From contig CM037462.1 of the NCBI GenBank assembly GCA_021014325.1, positions 19,860,135 to 19,924,134 on the forward strand: DNA of 64,000 nt, given 5' to 3'. The notes beneath the pieces are model-generated. The model ran no database searches. It saw nothing but the letters and a program-made list of their open reading frames with translations, and was not told where the DNA came from. Position 1 is the stretch's first letter; each line of letters starts with the position of its first letter. Shown here piece after piece: positions 12,201-21,436 of this stretch. Source of the DNA: Plazaster borealis. Lineage: Eukaryota; Echinodermata; Asteroidea; Forcipulatida; Labidiasteridae. Both the position numbers and the translations under genes were made by a program.

Positions 12201-15200
12201 GCCCAACTTCATAGAGCTGCACAATTTTGCTTTCCAATTTTGTGCTTGGCAAAAATTAGCAGGATACCAGTCAGAAATGGTGCATTTGACATGGTATTTT
12301 GGCTGGTTACCTTATTCTGGTACACATAATTTGTGTGTGCTTAGCTACTTTTTTGTGCTTAAGCAGCTCTATGAAATTTACCCAGGCCACCAAGTATCTT
12401 CCAGACTTCCATGAGGTCATTTAAGCTGCAGCAGTCCTGGGCCCAATTTCATGGAGCTGCTTAAGCAGAAAATATTGCTTAACTATTTTCTGCTAAGCAG
12501 AAATGAGCAGGATACCAGTCACAAATTGTACATGTGACATAGTAGTTTGGCTGGTAACCTTATTCTGGTAAGCAAAATTGTATTTCTGCTTAGCTACCTT
12601 TTGTACTCTATGAAATTGGGCCCTTTTGTCCTCGTGTATTAATATGATTATTATCTTGTGCTCACATTGCAAAACTCACCATCTTCAATTTGCCATAATT
12701 TTCTTTTGGGATTAACAGAAGCAGATTAACAGCATGAATAAACTTGTTAATCGGATCCTTGATATGGTGAACAGTGCTAAGGATGACTGGGAGGGAGATA
12801 ATGCTGGTAAGACCTTAATCAAAAGAAGACTTCCTTGTAATAGGAAGGCAAACATTGAATTTTGAAAGAATTAAAGTAAACAGATTTATCATGTTTGGAT
12901 TTAAAGGCACTGAACACGTTTGGAAATTGTCAAAGAGCAGTGTTCTCACTTGGTGTATCCCAACATATGCATAAAATAACAAGCCTGTGAAAATTTGGGC
13001 TCAATTGGTCATCGAAGTTGCAAGAAAATGATGAAAGAAAAAACACCCTCGTTTGTGTGCTTTCAGATAGGAATTAAAGGCTTCTTGCAAGAAGTCTTTT
13101 ATTATTTTAGTGAGAAATTACCTCTTTCTCAAAAACTATGTTACTTCAGAGGGAGTCGTTTCTCACAATGTGTTTTTACTATCAACAGCTCTCTGTTGCT
13201 CGTTACCAAGTCAGTTTTTATGTAAATATATATTTTGAGTAATTACCAAACGTGTACAGTGTCTTTAAGTGCTACCACTACCTTCCTTACATATCGGTTG
13301 TCTGTTTTCCCAAACATGTTTTTTGTTTCACCACAGCCGATGTGTACATAACACAACCAAATAGAGAAAATTCCACAGCTACTCACATTACATTGATCAC
13401 AGGTTGTTGTGTGCCCAGAAGATGGACGTAATGAAAAGTTACTGGAGAAAGGGCATAAACAATTAATGTGCACTATTTTAGTTATAGAAAGCTGAATGTG
13501 AATGTTTGATCCATTTTCTGCCATTCATAATTGATAAAAAGGGTAATTTCTGCATGGAAATGGGAAAACATGTCTTAAAGGTATCGTACACATTTGGTAA
13601 TGACTCAAAACAAATATTAGCATAACAACTTACTTGGTAACAAGCAACGGAGAGCTGTTAATAGTATAAAACATTGTAGGAAACGACTCCCTCTGAAGTA
13701 ACGTAGTTTTTTAGAAAGAGGTAATTTCTCACTAAATTAATAATAAAAACTTCTTGCAAGAAGTTTTTATTTCTATCTGAAAGCACACAAATTTGTACAA
13801 CAAGGGTGTTTTTTCTTTCATCATTTTCTTGCAACTTCGATGACCAATTGAGCCCAAATTTTCACAGGCTTGTTATTTTATGCATATGTTGGGATACACC
13901 AAGTGAGAACACTGGTCTTTGATAATTTCCGAACGTGTTCAGTGCCTTTAAGGGTAATTGTAGAGACATCAATGTAACTGTAATGCCATCTTTTTTTGTC
14001 AGGAACCATATTACTGCTTACAGCCTTTATGACTGGAAGAAAAATACTTTGTGTGCCTGGAAGAAGGGCATAGAGCCTTATGTCGAGATTTGTTACTATC
14101 ATAATTACAGATCTCAAGCCATTGGTAACATTCAGAAATCTGGAACACGAGTAATCGTGGAATTGCTTAAGAAGCTAAACAACTCTACTCATGATGTGTT
14201 TTATTTTACAGCCTTGAGACTAACGTCACTAAGCAACTCTAATCCTACGGACACTGCAGCATTAGTAGGAGCTATAACCAACGGTAGAGGGCTAAAACCC
14301 ATCCGTTTGCCTGTACAAGGTCAACATAGTGTTCCAGGTCAACCAGGGGGACCAACCCTATCACAACCACAGAGACAAGACCAGCATGGTTAGTTATTAC
14401 TAGTATTGTCCAGAGGGAACCAACCCTATCACAAACACAGCGACAAGACCAGCATGGTTAGTTATTACTGGTGTTGTCCAGGGGAACCAACCCTATCACA
14501 AACACAGCGACAAGACCAGCATGGTTAGTTATTACTAGTATTGTCCAGAGGGAACCAACCCTATCACAAAAACAGCGACAAAACCAGCAAGGTTAGTTAT
14601 TACTGGTGTTGTCCAGGGGAACCAACCCTATCACAACCACAGAGACAAGACCAGCATGGTTAGTTATTACTGGTGTTGTCCAGGGGAACCAACCCTATCA
14701 CAACCACAGAGACAAGACCAGCATGGTTAGTTATTACTAGTATTGTCCAGGGGGACCAACCCTATCACAACCATGGAGACAAGACCAGCATGGTTAGTTA
14801 TTACTAGTATTGTCCAGGGGAACCAACCCTATCACAACCACAGAGACAAGACCAGCATGGTTAGTTATTACTGGTGTTGTCCAGGGGAACCAACCCTATC
14901 ACAACCACGGCGACAAAACCAGCAAGGTTAGTTATTACTGGTGTTGTCCAGGGGAACCAACCCTATCACAACCACAGAGACAAGACCAGCAAGGTTAGTT
15001 ATTACTAGTGTTGTCCAGGGGAACCAACCCTATCACAAATACAGCGACAAGACCAGCATGGTTAGTTATTACTGGTGTTGTCCAGGGGAACCAACCCTAT
15101 CACAAACACAGAGACAAAACCAGCAAGGTTAGTTATTACTGGTGTTGTCCAGGGGAACCAACCCTATCACAAACACAGAGACAAGACCAGCATGGTTAGT

Positions 15201-16618
15201 TATGACTAGTGTTGTCCAGGGGAACCAACCCTATCACAAATACAGAGACAAGACCAGCAAGGTTAGTTATTACTGGTGTTGTCCAGGGGAACCAACCCTA
15301 TCACAAACACAGAGACAAGACCAGCATGGTTAGTTATGACTGGTGTTGTCCAGGGGAACCAACCCTATCACAAACACAGAGACAAGACCAGCATGGTTAG
15401 TTATTACTGGTGTTGTCCAGGGGAACCAACCCTATCACAAACACAGAGACAAGACCAGCATGGTTAGTTATGACAAGTATTCAAGGATGTATATATTCTC
15501 AAATGATTTGAGATTGTAAACTTGCTGGTACAACCATGTGTAAAAATCTCTTTTGTGGGAGTTTTGGCTCTGAAAAGAGCCAGTGTGGTCTCAACGTTTC
15601 GAACAGTATACTCTGCTCGTCTTTAGGAAAATACAAGTGTCTTAACTTTATTTCAAAAGAACCCTCAGAATCTGGCCTTTTCAGACTTTCTTTTCCTAAA
15701 GACGAGCAGAGTATACTGTTCGAAACGTCGAGACCACACCGGCTCTTTTCTTAGCCAACACTCCCACGAAAGAGTTTTACAAACGGTTGTACCCGCAAGT
15801 TTACTATTTATTTATAGTTACTTCTTATTTTTCCACACCATGCAAAGCTTCAAACAACACTGATTTGAGATTGACTCACAACTGCATTGAGAAGTAAAAA
15901 TATATGTATCTGATTAAAGTAATGAGGCATATTCATGTATGGTGTTAGACTATGTTGTTATTTTTATGTCTGTAAAAGGATCAAACCAAAGGAAAATACA
16001 AGTGGCTTAACTTTATTTCAAAAAAACCCTCAGAATCTGGCTTCTTCAGACTTTCTTCTGTGTTTTCTTAACTGTATGAATAACCACAATGTTAAATCAA
16101 GCCTGACGTCGCTAGTAGCTAGGGCAAACATTAGAAATGCACAGTGCATAGACTTCAGGGTTTGCCATTCACTTTTCAGTGACTAGTCAGCAGAACCACC
16201 TGCCTTATTATTTCACTGGTCTGCCAACGTGTTTACCATTCCATACCTTGAGGTTTTCTCTCAATGTTATCAGCTGTAATTGAAACGATGTGAACATTCC
16301 GTGCAGACCTGATTTACTCATGCTTTGGGTTGCAATGAACTCTAGCCAGCCGGACTGCTTGGAGAAAATTTGGACTGGTCCTAAGTTAACTGACCTTTGG
16401 CTAGTGGACCACTCTAGAGAGTAACGTGTAAAGTAACAAAACTATCATCCTGCTTTTGGTCCTTGGACATCGTTGTTGTTAACAGCTTCGTCGTAAAAAT
16501 AGTAAAACAGTTTTTCTTATTGTTTTTTCCCTCTACAGTTCCCATGGGTAAAGCACAAAGTACCATCAAGACTAACATCAAGGCAGGAGCAAATGCACAT
16601 CCATACGGTCATAGATGA
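3217..16618 (+). CDS. MED8: MED8, Mediator complex subunit 8 (spliced, 8 exons)
   Basis: Spliced frame: 3217-3222 (tentative), 6081-6199, 7094-7128, 8074-8183, 11472-11612, 12719-12806, 14212-14388, 16539-16618, giving about 251 residues against ~268 in human. MED8 belongs to the nuclear Mediator head module, which links activators to RNA polymerase II. It contacts MED17 and, through its C-terminal helix, MED18/MED20. Visible family marks are an N-terminal coiled region ending SFLAKLEQEHASLTWPSVL, then NTLNKVLKSDKTP, the NPTDTAALV segment, a Gln/Pro/Gly-rich linker, and the conserved tail IKTNIKAGANAHPYGHR. All phases join cleanly. Odd points are a GC-AG intron after exon 3 and an intron 7 that opens with ~16 tandem copies of the exon-7 splice junction. 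It converges with CARM1. Identity is secure; only exon 1 is uncertain. Confidence 0.95.
3286..4416 (+). mobile_element. MITE family 1 copy split by a ~1 kb insertion
   Basis: 3286-3351 matches the left end of MITE family 1 (aacacgtttggaaattgtc through cacttggtgtatcc) and 4365-4416 matches its right end (gtaattaccaaacgtgtac). The material between includes the dispersed repeat shared with 50490-51130. Lies in MED8 intron 1. Confidence 0.6.
3352..4010 (+). repeat. Dispersed ~650 bp repeat, copy A
   Basis: Long match to 50490-51130 (shared segments such as ccatatatcaactgatgccc and caccacgcaccgatcttcga) and a shorter inverted match at 1105-1365. No open frame of note; the family is unnamed. Confidence 0.7.
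4411..4792 (+). mobile_element. MITE family 1 copy
   Basis: Ends are inverted repeats (tttaaaaggcactgaacacg on the left, gtgtacagtgcctttaa on the right). The inside shares the caagcctgtgaaaatttggg and tcagagggagtcgtttctca motifs with copies at 12900, 13575, 30838 and 34535. It follows the previous copy end to end in MED8 intron 1. Confidence 0.8.
6081..6199 (+). CDS. MED8: MED8 exon 2
   Basis: Acceptor ttgacag, donor ATG|GTATGT, phase 0 in and 2 out. Encodes residues ~3-41, the N-terminal helices (EALTNRVQDLKTSLISFLAK, then LEQEHASLT), ending in the split Trp codon completed by exon 3. Confidence 0.93.
6240..6420 (+). repeat. tRNA-derived SINE
   Basis: A tRNA-like head with a box-A-like ggattggcgtagtggta and a box-B-like gtttgaatccc, followed by an unrelated body ending in a ccccc/ggggg region. 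In MED8 intron 2, starting 40 bp after the exon 2 donor. Confidence 0.55.
6552..6900 (+). mobile_element. MITE family 3 copy
   Basis: Shares ttggtaattgtcaaagacca, acttgatgtgaccca and tttcaagcaaaa blocks with 46540-47225. Its start resembles MITE family 1 but the body differs, suggesting a related subfamily. MED8 intron 2. Confidence 0.55.
7094..7128 (+). CDS. MED8: MED8 exon 3 (35 bp, GC donor)
   Basis: Acceptor ttctgcag; encodes PSVLNSFALLS. The only donor that joins exon 4 in frame is CAG|GCAAGT, a GC-AG intron. The protein junction FALLSGQINTLNKVL matches human FALLSGQLNTLNKVL, so the boundary is firm. Confidence 0.92.
8074..8183 (+). CDS. MED8: MED8 exon 4
   Basis: Acceptor tatacag, donor GAG|GTAATA. 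Encodes QINTLNKVLKSDKTPALRN and LPLKLSQDRDDELE, residues ~54-90, a very well conserved block of MED8. Confidence 0.94.
8511..10475. mobile_element. Possible ~2 kb element with AGACCCCTTGCAT ends
   Basis: agaccccttgcatt at 8513 and its exact reverse complement at 10462-10475 bracket this segment. Related ends (tatagacccattgcat) bound the short MITE at 39895-40189. The inside holds no convincing gene. It occupies most of MED8 intron 4. Confidence 0.4.
10600..10870 (-). repeat. Dispersed repeat, copy 1 of 3
   Basis: On the - strand it matches 40740-41045 and 51300-51585 (+): shared aaggtcttcggaatgttttc, ttggtttttaaaagcc-like and cgtatcgg stretches. No coding capacity visible; in MED8 intron 4. 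Confidence 0.65.
11053..11335 (+). repeat. SINE copy with tRNA-like head, 3' part missing
   Basis: Diverged copy of the tRNA-Leu-like SINE: gtgggttcgggtccc in place of the usual box B, then gagcaagatactttacc and gtaaaggaaccca-like segments. MED8 intron 4. Confidence 0.7.
11472..11612 (+). CDS. MED8: MED8 exon 5
   Basis: Acceptor acatatag, donor CAG|GTAAAT, phase 0 both sides. Encodes 47 residues including EGRVPAFNHEVVPNYLRTK, matching human EGRVPVFSHEVVPDHLRTK, then a charged helix ending APEQAQ. Confidence 0.94.
11686..12623. mobile_element. Cluster of three MITE family 4 copies
   Basis: The clearest copy, 12439-12623, has inverted ends (gggcccaatttcatggagct / atgaaattgggccc). 12197-12385 is a second copy, and 11686-11885 holds a third in the opposite orientation. 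Shared inner motifs include agcaggataccagtca and tggctggtaacctta. Together they fill much of MED8 intron 5. Confidence 0.7.
12719..12806 (+). CDS. MED8: MED8 exon 6
   Basis: Acceptor gattaacag, donor GCTG|GTAAGA. Encodes KQINSMNKLVNRILDMVNSA, then KDDWEGDNA, aligning with human KQIQSLNKMCSNLLEKIS. Phase 0 in, 1 out. Confidence 0.93.
12900..13267 (+). mobile_element. MITE family 1 copy
   Basis: Starts tttaaaggcactgaacacgt and ends accaaacgtgtacagtgtct; close to the 30838 copy throughout. MED8 intron 6. Confidence 0.85.
13575..13951 (-). mobile_element. MITE family 1 copy, reversed
   Basis: Inverted relative to 12900-13267, ~300 bp away in the same MED8 intron. Ends cttaaaggtatcgtacacat and cgaacgtgttcagtgccttt. 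The inverted pair could form a long hairpin in the MED8 pre-mRNA. Confidence 0.85.
14212..14388 (+). CDS. MED8: MED8 exon 7
   Basis: Acceptor attttacag, donor CATG|GTTAGT. Encodes residues ~167-225, with NPTDTAALVGAITNGRGL and a Gln/Pro/Gly-rich linker. The last ~46 bp plus the donor and ~21 bp of intron are the founding unit of the tandem array that follows. In-frame read-through gives CAT GGT TAG, a stop. Confidence 0.92.
14339..15473 (+). repeat. Minisatellite of the MED8 exon 7 / 5' splice-site junction
   Basis: Tandem 67-68 bp units. Each is ~46 bp matching the end of exon 7 (starting about ccagggggaccaaccc) followed by ~21 bp of intron starting GTTAGTTATTACT. By hand count the junction (CATG or CAAG, then GTTAGTTA) occurs 17 times, the first being the real exon end. 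Differences between units are few (tat/gac, aca/cca, aat/cgg), so expansion or homogenisation is recent. Each unit carries a stop in the exon frame. Short peptides such as those beginning MLSRGTNPIT are frame artefacts. Confidence 0.95.
15519..15801. mobile_element. Foldback element with long inverted arms
   Basis: Left arm (cttgctggtacaaccatg, then gtggtctcaacgtttcgaac) and right arm (gttcgaaacgtcgagaccac, then ggttgtacccgcaagttt) are near-perfect inverted copies of ~100 bp. A short relative lies at 29066-29163. It starts just past the MED8 intron 7 array. Confidence 0.75.
16539..16618 (+). CDS. MED8: MED8 exon 8 (last coding)
   Basis: Acceptor ccctctacag; phase 1 in. Encodes VPMGKAQST and the family tail IKTNIKAGANAHPYGHR, then TGA at 16616-16618. 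Human ends GIKTNIKSASMHPYQR. Confidence 0.95.
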
Positions 16619-16854
16619 AGATTATCAAGCATCTAATGTTTTAGTACACTGTAGATTAGTTGATTGTTATTGTTATTACTATTTATTTGGCCAATGACAA
16701 GAAAGAGACATGCAGAAACAAGCTAGTCATACAGAGGGAATTTGGTTGAGGGGTACAAAAGAAAAAACAAGGGGGACTGAAAGGGAGAATGGTGGAATAA
16801 TAAGAGTAATAACAAAAGTGTACATTTAGAATGCGCGCCATGTCTGTCACAAAT

Positions 16855-17370
16855 AACACTCCTTTAACAGATCAGGCACTGGGTTCTTTATGTGCATTAA
16901 ACAACACACGGGAACTACGGCTCAACGTCGAAGGATGAACCAATAATGGTCAAGTGTCCTGCTTAAGGACCCAAGTGCCTTGACCGGGACTCGAACCCAC
17001 AATCTGCTGATCAGAAACACCAGAGCTTGAATCCGGTGTGCTAGACACTCTGCTGATCAGAAACACCAGAGCTTGAGTCAAGTGTGCTAGACACTCTGCT
17101 GATCAGAAACACTAGAGCTTGATTCCGGTCTACTAGACTCTCTGCTGATCAGAAACACCAGAGTTTGAATCCGGTGTGCTAGACACTCTGCTGATCAGAA
17201 ACACCAGAACTTGAGTCAAGTGTGCTAGACACTCTGCTGATCAGAAACACTCGAGCTTGATTCCGGTCTACTAGACTCTCTGCTGATCAGAAACACCAGA
17301 GTTTGAGTCCGATGTACTAGACACTCTGCTGATCAGAAACACCAGAGCTCGAGTCCAGTGTGCTAGACCA
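16855..17370 (-). repeat. SINE copy whose tRNA-like head is tandemly amplified
   Basis: 16855-17003 is the reversed tRNA-Leu-like SINE body and box B (gactcgaacccac). From 17004 a 46-bp piece of the head (ctgctgatcagaaacaccag, then a variable gagcttga and gtgctagacact) repeats eight times to 17370. Units 2-3-4 and 5-6-7 share the same order of variants, a three-unit higher-order repeat. Confidence 0.8.
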
Positions 17371-17638
17371 TCACATGCCATGGAATGAGGGAGGGGGACG
17401 GAAGAAAATCCATCTAGGATGGCCTGGATAAACAAAAGCATTTCTCCCACTCAAACTTTGTTTAAAAACTGAGGCTGCATAAGAAATAGTCTGGTTTCTT
17501 TTCATATAATCAGAATTGGTATTTGTTATTCATACTCCATAAAGGGAACATGACAAAGATGGAGAATGAGAGAGACGTAGAGAATAATGTGAGACAAAGC
17601 TGGAATGATTCTGATTGGCACAATGAGAGAACTGATGC

Positions 17639-17946
17639 GACTAACACCCGATTCAGACAGGCGCTCTAGAGTCGCACCGAACCAAAATATTGAATTAAGT
17701 ACATGAAAAGTTTGACTTCTGAAACAATTAGGAGCGACTGGACGCAATAAAAATTGACTGTTGCAGTCATTCGGATTGACTCTGAATCACCTTGGTTTCA
17801 GACGTCAATCTTGTCATGAGCCGAACCTAATGTTATGTTAAGTTCGCCTATCTGAAACCAAAATTTATTTGGGTCGACCTAGAGTCGCTTCAAATCTATT
17901 TGGTTCGGTGCGACTCTGGAGTGCCTGTCTGAACCGGGTGTTAGTC
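17639..17946. mobile_element. MITE with ~45 bp inverted ends
   Basis: Left end gactaacacccgattcagac and right end gtctgaaccgggtgttagtc are inverted copies, extending inward through cgactctggagtgcc-type sequence for ~45 bp. The interior is not coding. Confidence 0.75.
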
Positions 17947-18529
17947 ACATCAGTTTGACCTGTGCATAGCGATAAATAAATAAACTACATTCACACTTTT
18001 ATTGCTCATCCTGACAACCCGACTGGAAATAGTTGTTTTCTTGGGATATAAAAATAGGGTGAATTGTCAGTTTAAATTTTGATTTGCAGCAAGTCATGAA
18101 CTGCAAAGTGGGAATACAATTACTCAGGAGTTTCCTGGGGTTATATTTCTGCAGTGTGAATAGGGATAATGTAGGCTTTATACACATCAAACTAAAGAAT
18201 AAATCAGTTTAATGATGGAGACAAATCTTTCAAGTGTCACATTTATTTGATTTCTGGTTGCACCTTCCAAATTCATTTCAATCCATGGTTAATTACTGTT
18301 TATTTCTGATGTCACAAATCATACTGAAATGTATATCAAATGTTCCTTTTTGCAATAAAAAATGGTACCAGACTAAATAGCAAATTAAATACCACAATTG
18401 TGGCATAAAATGTATTTGAACTGAAACACACACTGGACTGCCACTTAAATAGACAAAGTGTAATTCTTGACATCTATGTACCAGTTTGAAACCCAGTTCC
18501 AACAGCACATGTTTTCATAATAACTGCTG

Positions 18530-18655
18530 GAGCCAGAGCCCAAGTAGGAGCCCAAGCCAGAGCCCAAGCTGGAACCCGAGCCCAAGCCAGGGCCCAAGCC
18601 GGAGCCCAAGTAGGAGCCAGAGCCCAAGTAGGAGCCGGAGCCATGCTTTTGAAAT
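18530..18655. repeat. Short-unit minisatellite (gagcccaag)
   Basis: Units of about 12 bp built on gagcccaagcc and gagcccaagtag, roughly ten copies with changes. The Pro/Ala- or Ser/Arg-rich peptides it yields are artefacts. A T-rich gttattttt run follows at 18717-18772. Confidence 0.8.
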
Positions 18656-19399
18656 GGGCCAATGTGATCTAGGGAACAACTGCTTGGGGAAACCAATAAC
18701 ATAGAACAGTTTCACCTTTTTTTATTTTTGTTATTTTTGTTATTTTGTTATTTTGTTATTTTTGTTATTTCCTTACAATACTGTGCTCGTAATGTTTCTA
18801 GGGTGTAAACAAATTAAGTTACACTCTAAATGCATTGAGGTTCGAAACAGCAATTTTCAGAAATGGTTTCACCAAGTTTTAATTCACAGCTTCAAATATT
18901 AGAAGTCTGTGTTTGCCAATCCAATGAAACTTGTAAATAATTAGCGTTTTGTCCTAACTTTAACTCAAAACTTTAACTCCTAAATCGACTTCAGTTTCCC
19001 TAAAATACAAACATAAATATTATTCTGGAAAGTGTTCAATGTCCTGTATCATAGTTTATTAATATCCAAAACAAATTTCAGCCAAATATTAAGAGTTACT
19101 GTATTGTACATACCTAAAACAGTATGCTTTACAAACAAAAATCTCGTTTAAACAAAAAACCCAAAACCCACCTCATTCCATTTACATTTACAAATAATCA
19201 ACCCCTGGAAAACAGATAGACTTCCCTGTTATGCCCCAGTACAGACATGCCCCATGTTACCTTTTGATGAAATAAATACCATAATAATAATGGAAATGTT
19301 TGTTGCGCCAGTATCCAATTTTGTTGACGCTCATGGCGCATAAACCTTATACCAGTCACCAGGCCTTTTATTTAATTCCTTAAAACATATCAACTCCCT

Positions 19400-19640
19400 G
19401 GGGAGCATACAGCCTGTGTTGCCAAGAAAATAGCTCACCAAGCTAAATCAATCACAAGAACCATCTCTGCCCTCACAGGTGCCCATTTACCCCAGGGTGA
19501 TGAGAAGCAATTATAGTTAAGTGTCTTGCGCAAGAACACAAATACCAAGACTGGGATTCAAACCCACACCCCGATGACTCCGCCGCCGGAACTTGAGTCC
19601 GGTGCACTAGACTGCTCAGCAATGACATGCCAAAATTTGT
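19400..19640 (-). repeat. SINE fragment, tRNA-like, reversed
   Basis: Reversed box-B-like ttcaaacccacac and ttgagtccggtgcactaga follow a gtgcccatttaccccagggtga body; the body also occurs at 38890-39100. A different SINE subfamily from the 23811 copy. Confidence 0.6.
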
Positions 19641-19790
19641 TGGTTACAATAAATGTTTTGTTTTCACAGAAAAAACTGTAACCTTACAATTTCAAGAATG
19701 TAATCCTGGGCAAAGGATCACTACAATAAAATTATTCCAATGCAGATAGGTATGTCAAATGAACATCAATGTTATTTTCAATTAAGTAGA

Positions 19791-20163
19791 CTTAAAGGGA
19801 TTGTATACGTTTTTGATTAGAACCCACTGTTTGTTTCAATGCTATACAGTTGTAGATATATACCATAAAACTAACCTGTGAAAATTATATTTCAAAAGGT
19901 GGTAGCGTTTCTGAGATATTGCCGAAAATCTGGAGCGGTTATGTCCACGCAGGAAGAATAATCTGCAATTGGAATACACAATCGGAAAAATGTTTCTGAC
20001 AGAAACGCTTCTCAGATTCAAATTTGTTCCATAACCACATTACTTCAAAGTGAAATGTTTCTCAAAATGCTTTATACTATCAGAAGCTGCTGTACTTCTT
20101 ACCAAGTAAGTTTTTATTGCCATTAATTTTATGAGTAATTACCAAATGTATACAGACCCTTTA
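19791..20163 (+). mobile_element. MITE family 2 copy
   Basis: Starts cttaaagggattgtatacgt and ends accaaatgtatacagaccct. Shares ctggagcggttatgtccacg and cagcttctcag-like blocks with 47225, 53519 and 56952. Confidence 0.8.
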
Positions 20164-21206
20164 ATGTACATGTAGAAGAAAACTGATGCCTTGCTTCATG
20201 AAATGTATTCATGAAGTAATCATGATCTGTAAGGAAACTTAAACAGTGCAGGTGCATTATTCATATAAACATGAAATCTAATAAGAGTCAAACAGGCGTG
20301 ACATGACGTGACAGCAAGCAACATCTTCACATGACGTGGAAAATCAATAATGAACAATTATGGCACACATAGTGAAAACACTTTTTCCTGCATTACGGCA
20401 TTAACAAGCCTGATGTTTTTTATTGTTCTCTTATTGTTCATCGAGCATAAAGTCTGGATTTTCTCCCTCTACAGATCGGTCCATTAAGCCCTGCCCCTTA
20501 ATAAACTAACCAATCATAATTGGGACATGCATCAAACTAACCAATCACAATTGGGACACGCGTCAAAAAGTTGGAAATAAGTCGGAAACGTTTAAATCCA
20601 AGTAATAAACCAGAAGGGAAACCAACTGGGTAAATTTTTATAAACTAAGCTATCTAGCCCTAATGTTGGCGGTCTCCCTATTTTGTCAGTATCTTTGTTT
20701 GGGGGTGCCAGTCAAAAGCGACATTTTTTACACAAGCTGCCGGAATAAGGGTAGCTTAGTAGCATTGTGCAGTATCTTGATGGTCAAGGGGCAGAGACGC
20801 ACAAGTACATCACCATTACACATGAGCACCATTGCTACGGTTGGTATGGCGTAATGGATCAATCTAATACAGCTTAAGGTTAAAACAGTGCGGACAATGT
20901 GAATATTTGTACATAATTCACAGGTTGATATGCGGACAGAATTTGGATATCCATATATATTTTTGGCACAAAGTTTTTGTTTTCAGTGAAAAAAAATAAA
21001 TTGGCGGGTGCAGATAATTGAACACATGGAAACTCATGTCCGATTAAGGTAGCAAATCCAGCATTGTCTTTACAATTGTTTGGTGAGTAACTTATTTGTC
21101 ACTATCTCAAACCATACTTTTATAGAGATCATGAATTAGTGCCCTGGTCTTGACCATTGTGCCCCAAAAGTTCATAGAGACATTACTTCAGAGCCCATTC
21201 ATTCTT

Positions 21207-21436
21207 CAAGTCCTCCCACTCAATGGTAGTCTTGGTGCAAGACCTTCTCTTGTTGATTTGTCAAATTTTTCCCCACAAGAGGGCGCTATCATATCCACTA
21301 CCGCTCTCACACAGAAACCGCTGGAGCAGTTCGTGCGTGAGAGCAGTTCGTGGATATGATAGCGCCCTCTCGTGGGGAAAATTTTGACAAATCAACAAGA
21401 GAAGGTCTTGCACTAAGACTAACTCAATGGCTGCTT
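21207..21436. mobile_element. Foldback element, near-perfect palindrome
   Basis: ~100 bp arms: ttggtgcaagaccttctctt on the left and aagagaaggtcttgcactaa on the right, with gggcgctatcatatccac and its inverse nearer the short loop around 21315-21330. Not coding. Confidence 0.85.

Noticed and set aside
13935..14393. 152-codon frame as a complete gene
   Set aside because: Only the last 58 codons are coding (MED8 exon 7); the rest is intron 6, including part of a MITE.
14743..15467. Series of overlapping 62-63 codon frames
   Set aside because: Each is the 67-bp MED8 intron 7 unit read in another phase and stopped by the TAG in the donor copy.
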